Assembly (NCBI GenBank): GCA_018292915.2
Contig: JACVVK020000388.1
Location: forward strand, 416,001 to 480,000
DNA length: 64,000 nt
Reading direction: 5' to 3'
From: Batillaria attramentaria
Lineage: Eukaryota > Mollusca > Gastropoda > Batillariidae
This document shows positions 55,101-62,845 of the stretch, piece by piece. The position numbers and the translations under genes are program-made. Position 1 is the stretch's first letter, and every line of letters begins with the position of its first letter. The notes under the pieces are model-generated. The model saw nothing but the letters and a program-made list of their open reading frames with translations, ran no database searches and was not told the origin of the DNA.

Positions 55101-58100
55101 CGGAGAAATAGGCATCTGAACTGGGTTCACATGCAATGTCAACTCAGGCTCGGTTTACATGAAAACTATAAGAGCGACCATTTTCTAGTAGTGACTCTGT
55201 TCAGAGTCCGTATTCAAGCTATCTACTGCCAAAAAATTGAGTGATTTAAATAAATATTACGCCTGTACACGAAAGACAACCAACTTGTCTCAAAAGGGCG
55301 ATAACTCCCAAATCACTTAAGCAATCATCACACGCTTGGTTCCTCTAATGTAACATTTTGATATATTTGGATACCCCAAATTGGAAGCCATTCGGTTGAG
55401 TATTTTCGAAGAAACGGGCCTGGGCACAATTCACACACACACAGCCGCACACACGTACGCACACACATACGCACAGACGGCACTCACTGAGGAGGAGAAG
55501 CGCGTTCGGGGCACCGTACATGTCAGCATCGATGACGCACGTTTTCTTACGTCATTATCAGAGTTACACTTGCAAATTCGTCTCTGCGGGAGATCGGCAG
55601 TGACGTGCATTTGTACCACAGATGCTTGCCCATGAACGTGGAAAATTTAGCCCGTCCTATGATGTTGTTTCCATTACTATGGAAACAATATAAAAAATCT
55701 ACAGCTTCTGTGACGTATACATCGTTTTCATAAAACCACATGCTAGAAATACAGGAGATTTTTTTGTTCGAACAAACATGGGAAACAGCTCAAAACACAT
55801 TCCCCCCAAAATCAGGGCACAGGCATGTTGTAGCCGCATGTCACATGAGAAACAGGGAGAAACACAATGTTCGCTGTTTTTTTGGACTAAAAACACTCAT
55901 GTGTGAATTCAGCCTTCGGCCTACTTTAAAAGGTCTGTTCTGTATGTGGCTTCCCCTGAATTTCTGAAGGGAAGTTTGTTTTTGTCTGACCTGAATGCGC
56001 AGTGCCCGAACTTGTACTAATAAATTTTAGAGATGACTTTTTACAAAATTAAAACATGAAGGCGATGCTCACCTTTTTCAGCTGTGCCGTGGTGTACTTC
56101 AGTCCACTCATCGACTGACCATCATCTTCTTTACTCTGTTCTTTCTTCATATACTCATCTGATTACAAAAAAACAGTAGTAATGACATGAAATCTGAACA
56201 CACAGCACTTTCAAGAGTTTCACTCCCAAGAGCTTGATATCTAAACAGATCATAAGATTAGAAAAAAATCAAAACAACATGCTCCTGGTTATCAAGGATT
56301 TGATCTGTGTCTTGTTAGAGATGATGTGGATTTCAGTTACTGAAGTGAAACTTTACCTGCTAATGCGTGAAGCCAGAATCCAGTGACCACGTGCTCAATC
56401 CTGGCATAACTCTCAAACATGATGTCATCAGAGTCCTGAGAGTGAAAATTACAAAAATTAAAACTGCAGAATGCCAACATTTTTCAGACAAGGTACAACT
56501 CCAACCTGTGCATTGGAATGATTTCTTTCAAGGGAGGAGATACTGTTGTTATGTACATTATTTTCAAAACTCTTCACGGCAGCTCGGGTCGTGAGTTCGA
56601 TCCCGGCTGGGCCAAATATTTGTGCTGGCTTTTTCATCGTTGCCCCGTCTTTGATATCACCCTATGTGGTGGAAAAGCACGTTAAACCCCCAAACACCCA
56701 CCCACCCACCCTTCATGGCAGTTGTGGCAGCAAAGCACTCCTTTCAATCAGTTACTCTTTAACATGTTTATAAAGACAAATATTTGTGTCCTTCGAAAAG
56801 GTCTGTAAACACTGAAGTCTGTTCAAGCGACAATGCAATTGAGGATACACTGTCCGCCATGTTTGTGCACCAAATAACGTAGTCAATCAGAATCTGTTGT
56901 GGAACCCACAGTCACAGCTGGGGATATTTGAAATCCCAGTAGCTGTGATGACGCCACAGCAGCAGAAACCCCCAAAATCACAACTGTGTCACATGTGACG
57001 ATGTGTGCACAACATTCTGGCGCTCCACAGTGCCCAGATAAGAGGCAGCCTTACATTTCTAGAAAGCAGTTATGAGCGAAGTCTCCATCACGTGACCATT
57101 TTTCTTTTCAGCGGCACACTGCTCAGTTTTTGCATACAAGTACCTCGAAGTAAGTTCCCATTCTGTGTTGCATAGTCATGACCAAAGTTATACCAATACT
57201 CTCTAGTATATAGAGCTTACATGATTAGTTCGAGTGGTTAACGGTGAAAGACTAACCCCGAGATGGTTCGATTGTTTGTGTAGCTACCGAGCCTCTGACG
57301 AGGTAGCTACGCAAACAGTCGAACTATCGAGTGGTTAGTCTTTCGACGTAAACCACTCGAACTAATCATGTAAGCTGTTTATACCACGAGCATTTTCTTT
57401 CCTCTTGAAAAATTCAGTCTAGTGATCCAAGTGCTCATTTTTGACAGACCTTTTTACATAGACCATTTCCACCGACACCAAGAAAAGAAGTAGTTCCATT
57501 CAAAACCACTGTGTCCTGTCTTGTTTTACGAGTTTGACGAACAACATTAAATGTGAAGATGACACTGTTGCAACAAATTGCCATCACAGTAAATTCAACA
57601 ATGAAAAAATAATTTCAAAGTTTACTATCTGGCCAAATTCTTGCGCTAAATTTATGTTTCAGTGTAGAAGTGGCTGCTAGCGTAAGCCTCCATAGCCAAA
57701 GGGGCAAAAAGTGTACGCGTGGGAAGATTCAAACACATGCAACATGTATTGCAGCAAAGTGTTGGTCATGAAAGCGTCAAGTTTCATTTGGTACACATCG
57801 TGAAGGCCATATCTTCCAATTTTCTTCATGGTATGCAGAAAAACAATAGTTCGTCTGCTCATTGTTGCCTTGTACAATTGTGTTGTGCCTTACGTCCGCT
57901 AGGTTCAGTCTCGTGTGTCGTGCGTGTGCTCGACTCGTCTGCTTGGTGGCGTTTTGTGGCGATGTTGGTGGCTATATGTCTTGTTTACACGTTTCCAGGT
58001 AGAATACAACGTCACCTCATATTTCATCCATCTTCAGCGTTTTTAGCAGGTCAGAAATCTCCATTTCAAGGCCACAGACCAATGATGTAACTGGAGTGTG

Positions 58101-61100
58101 TTTTGTGAACTCGTAAACCAATGAGTAAGTTATGGAAAGCCATAACACACACTTTCGCTCTCTGTTTCCTTACTATTTCTGGACGAAAAGCACTCATAGT
58201 TAACTCACTGAAAGTTTGCACTGGCGAGTGGTGTAAAACATATACACATGTACACTGTACTGTATACTCTACACCAATGCACCAAAGTACCTTCTAAAAG
58301 CATGCATTCACTCATTTATATTTCACTTCAGCGAGTTCCTTCAGAGTACGGTTCCTCTGAAGCTCAGTGCATTTGAGTGAACAATTCTGTACTACATGTA
58401 GATGACAGTCTGTACTGAACAAAGTCTCCCAACACTAAACATAATTTAAAGAAATTTCAAAAACAGAGCAGAAAGGCGAAGATCTACATTTTGAAATAGA
58501 CACGAAAAAGAAAGAACAAGAGGACAAATGGTTTACATCAATCTGCACATATAAGACAAACAGAAAGTAGAGATTTGTAGCAAGATGTATTTACATGTGA
58601 GGTATATCAGTGGGAGGGCTAAGAGGGTGGGAAAAGACAAAGCAGAAAAGCAGTTTCTTACTATCTTTGAATCATCTAGTGTTTACTGGTCACTGTTCGC
58701 TCCTAGATTCTTTAATTTAAGCAACAGTAGACCAGTTGTGACTGGTTAATTCGCAATCCAGTAACAAACCAAACACACTCAAGCAGATTAGACAACCATT
58801 TCAAATACATATAAAACGGATGATAGATGATCACTATACTTGGTTTTGCACTACTCTACAAATCAATTCCACCGAGACCTTACCCTGATAACAGGATGTA
58901 GACGAAAGACAGTGGAAGGGTCACTGTTGTCGTCCCTGAGCGACACATCTCCTTTTTTGCTCACAGCTAGGTAACGTCGAGTGCACATGTGGACAATGCG
59001 ACACTGTTGTTCCCATTTCAGGATCCCACCTGTTGACCATGCATGAAGAAAAATAGTTTGAGTGACACCATATCTTCTTACTTACCATGCATGAAGAAAA
59101 ATAGTTTGAGTGACACCATATCTTCTTACTTACTTAGGCCCCTGGCTCCAAGTGAAGCATAGGCCATCGACAACCCTTCGCCATCGCACTCTGTTCTGGG
59201 CTATTCTTGCTACTCCAGTCCAGTTGGTCCCCTGCTTATATATAGCTCTGCCTCAGTGTCCCGCCTCCAGCTGTTGCGAGGCCAGCCTCTCTTCCTTTTC
59301 CCCTGTGGGTTCCATGTCAGGGCTTGGCGTGTGGTGCTGGATGCTGGCTTCCTGAGGGTGTGTCCAATCCAGCCCTGCTTCCTCCGTAGGATCTGCTTGG
59401 CCACTGGTTTCTGCCCCGCTCGCTCCCACAGCTCTTCGTTCCAGATCTTCTCTGGCCATCGGATGTTGAAGATGCGCCTCAGACAGGTGTTGAGAAATGT
59501 CTGAATCTTCTGCTGCATCATCTTCGTTGTCCTCCATGTTTCGCATCCGTAGAGCAGAATTGACTTCACGTTGGAGTTGAAGATGCAAAGTTTGGTTCTT
59601 ATGCTGACAACTTTGGATGCCCAGACGTTCTTCAGCATGACCATTGCTGCTCTTGCCTTGCTGATTCTGGCTGTGACGTCTCGGTCGTGCCTCCCTGTCC
59701 ATCTTGCCACACTCCCCAGGTAGACAAAGGACTCCACCTCCCTGATGGGCTCTCCACCGACTGTGACTGGTGTGTTGGCAGTGGTGTTGATCTTCATCAG
59801 CTCGGTTTTCCTCCTGTTGATCTTCAGCCCTGTTCCGGCTGATGTGGCTTCCAGGCACGTAGTCTTGTCCTGCATCTGGCTGTGGTTGTGAGACAGGAGC
59901 GCCAGGGGAGCCGGGGTGGCCGAATGGTAGAGCGTTGGACTCTCAATGCTCGGGTCGTGAGTTCGAATCCTGCCGGCTGGGGCCAAATATCTGTGCTATC
60001 TTTGATATCACCCTTATGTGGTGGAAAAGGACGTTAAACTCCCAAACACCCACCCAAACACCCACACCCCAGGAGCGCCAGGTCGTCCGCAAAGTCGAGG
60101 TCATCCAGCTGCGTCCAGAGTGTCCACTGTATCCCGTTTTTCCTGTCTGCTGTAGTGGTCTTCATGATCCAGTCGATGACCAGGAGGAAGAGGAACGGGG
60201 ACAACAGGCATCCCTGGCGGACTCCGGTCTTCACCTCGAAGCTTTCTGACAACTGGCCGGCATGGGCAATCCTGCAACTCATGTCTTGGTAGGTGCACCG
60301 GATCAGGGAGATGATCTTCCCGGGAACTCCATAGTGCCTTAGCAGCTTACACAGCGCCTCTCTGTCTTCACTGTCGAAAGCCGTCTCATAGTCAATGAAG
60401 TTGATGTAGAGGGGGGAGTTCCACTCCAGTGACTGTTTAACAATGATGCATAGGTTAGCGATCTGGTCAGCGCTTGTGTTGGGTCTTTCTCTTGCCAAGG
60501 ACCTCTTCGCATGTGTCATGCCAGAGTTTCTTGCTGGGTTCCCACTGTGTCTCGATGTCCATTCCACTGTCTTCTATCAGGTCTTGCAGTGGCTGGAACC
60601 TGTTGGAAAGGATGATCCGGAATGTTGCTTGTGTGTCTGTGTTCCTGAGTAGTCCAACGTTGTACCTGGTCCGTGTGTTGTTGGCGTTGGTGTGTCTCAA
60701 TGTTGTTGCAAGAAGGTGGGGTCTGATGATATATCGGCACCCCTCATCACGCGCACATCTCGCCACGATCTCCTGAACTTCTGGCTGATGCAGATGTGAT
60801 CAATCTGGTTCTCCGTGACATGGTCCCGTGATCTCCATGTAGCCGTGTGGATGCGCTTGTGTGGGAAGATGCTTCCTCTTATCACTAGCTGCAAAGCACT
60901 CACCATTTTCGTTCATCTGTCCCAGTCCGTGTCTTCCCATGGTGTCCTCATAGCCTGTGTTGTCTGATCCAATCTTGGCGTTGAAGTATCCCATCAGTAT
61001 GGTCATGTCCTTGGCTCCTCCTCTATCTATCAGTATCACTGTCTGCAGTTGTTGACAAGCCATCTTTTTTCTCCTCTTCCGCATCATTGGTGGGAGCATA

Positions 61101-62814
61101 GCACTGGATGATGTTCAGCTTGATGTCTTTTTTCTTGGTGTGAATTTGGCTGTGATGATGCAGGAGTTGACAGGTTCCCAGCCAATGAGTGCCCGCTGTG
61201 CCTCCGGTGCCAGCATCAGGGCCACACCCTCAGTATTGGGGGCTCCATCCTATGTGTGTCCAGAGTACAGCAATTGCTCTCCTGATGAAAATCTCTGCTG
61301 TCCTGTCTGTAGCGCTTGTCTCACTCAGTCCCAGTACTCCTATCTTGTAGTTCTTCATCTCTCTTGCTACTTGTATGGTCCTTCCTACTTCATACATTGT
61401 CCTGATGTTCCATGTGGCTACTCTCGTTGTTGTCCTTGGTGTTAGAAGGGGGGTCAGCCTTGCAGCTTCCTTTCGGCTTTCACTGCAATGCGTCACAGGT
61501 CTCCGGGATGGAGACCCTTCCTCGCTCAGGTGAATGTTTTGGTTTGTTGCTGTTGATGCTTCTGCAACTTAATGTTTTTTACAGGTAGGGCTGTTAACCC
61601 TACGCAAACCCGTTTAGCCTCTTGGAGAGGTGGTCCACATTCATCTGACCTCTACCCTTTGACCTGTCTGGCTTGGGTGACCCTGCCAGGAACATGTGCT
61701 CCCGCTGGCATAGCTCTCTGGGTCATTGAGGTACACAAGCCACTACCCCACGACAAGGGGTGGACCATGTAGGTACACCGTATCTTCACTGGGTCTGAAA
61801 TCCTGCTATGTGGTAACACTGTCACTGATTCCGACTTAGGATTATACCAGATGCCAGTGATCATTTTATGTCCGCGCCTTGCGCCACTGGCGCATAAATA
61901 AAAAAATGACCCATAAAAATCTTAAGCTGTGCGCCGATCGGCGCATCGTTATAACTTTAAAAGTTTCGACTGTGCTGTGCGCTCACAGTCTGAAGACTCC
62001 CCCCAAAAATTCGTCTGCTACCCAGCGACAGCTATTGTTACGTAAAATCTCATTGGATGAGACTACAATCAGGTGGTCTGGTCTGCCCAATCAGAAGCAA
62101 TGGTTCATCTACCCGTTTCAGAAGAAGAAAACACCATGCCTCTTAAAAAGAGGAAGTTATTAATTCCAGGCCAGGCTAGGTTAACGTTTGGTGGCCAGCC
62201 TACTGTATCAGCCTGTGACGACCGAGTGAGTGACAGTGGCATCCAGGAAGATGCAAACAGCGGTAGCACTGGTGCCGAGGATGACGCTGTTGTGAAGTCG
62301 GCTGATATGGCGCTGCTTTTTCATCTGTTCGGTTCCGTTTTAGAATGACCCATAAAATTTGGAAATGGCCCATAGAAGTTGGTCACAGTGGGCCATTTCA
62401 CCCATAGATTTTCAACAAAAAATGATCACTGCAGATGCACATATTCAAATCAAGCCATGTTAGCTTTTGACTTCAGTGGCCTCCTGCTAAATTCATTTTG
62501 CTCAGCATGGAGATTTTGATGTCTTGTTTGTACTGATGCAATGTATTACTGGAATGAATAAATAGATATACCCCACTCAAAAGTCACACGGTTGTGAACC
62601 AGAGCAAATCATTGTACTGAATCATATCTACCATCATTTGGAAAAGGGCCTCAAAACCGCTGACAATGACAATGAAACTTTATTTTTCAACGGTAGAAAT
62701 TGTAGCACACGTGCCAGTTTATAATTTGCCGTTGGATTTCATAAGCAGTTAGGCGCTTCTTCCAGATAATGGCACAATTACAATCGTTTTTTTTTGGTTG
62801 TTTTTTTTTTTTTT

Positions 62815-62845
<31 letters not shown>

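Larger units (their letters stand above)
59126..61774 (-). mobile_element. RTE-like LINE, second copy, internally deleted
   Basis: Same ends as 44799-48093: (TAAG)n 3' tail and ACCATGTAGG 5' end. Target duplication ACACCATATCTTC (59113-59125) / ACACCGTATCTTC (61775-61787). About 785 bp is missing at about 60470 relative to the first copy, with smaller indels and a nested SINE. Confidence 0.93.
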
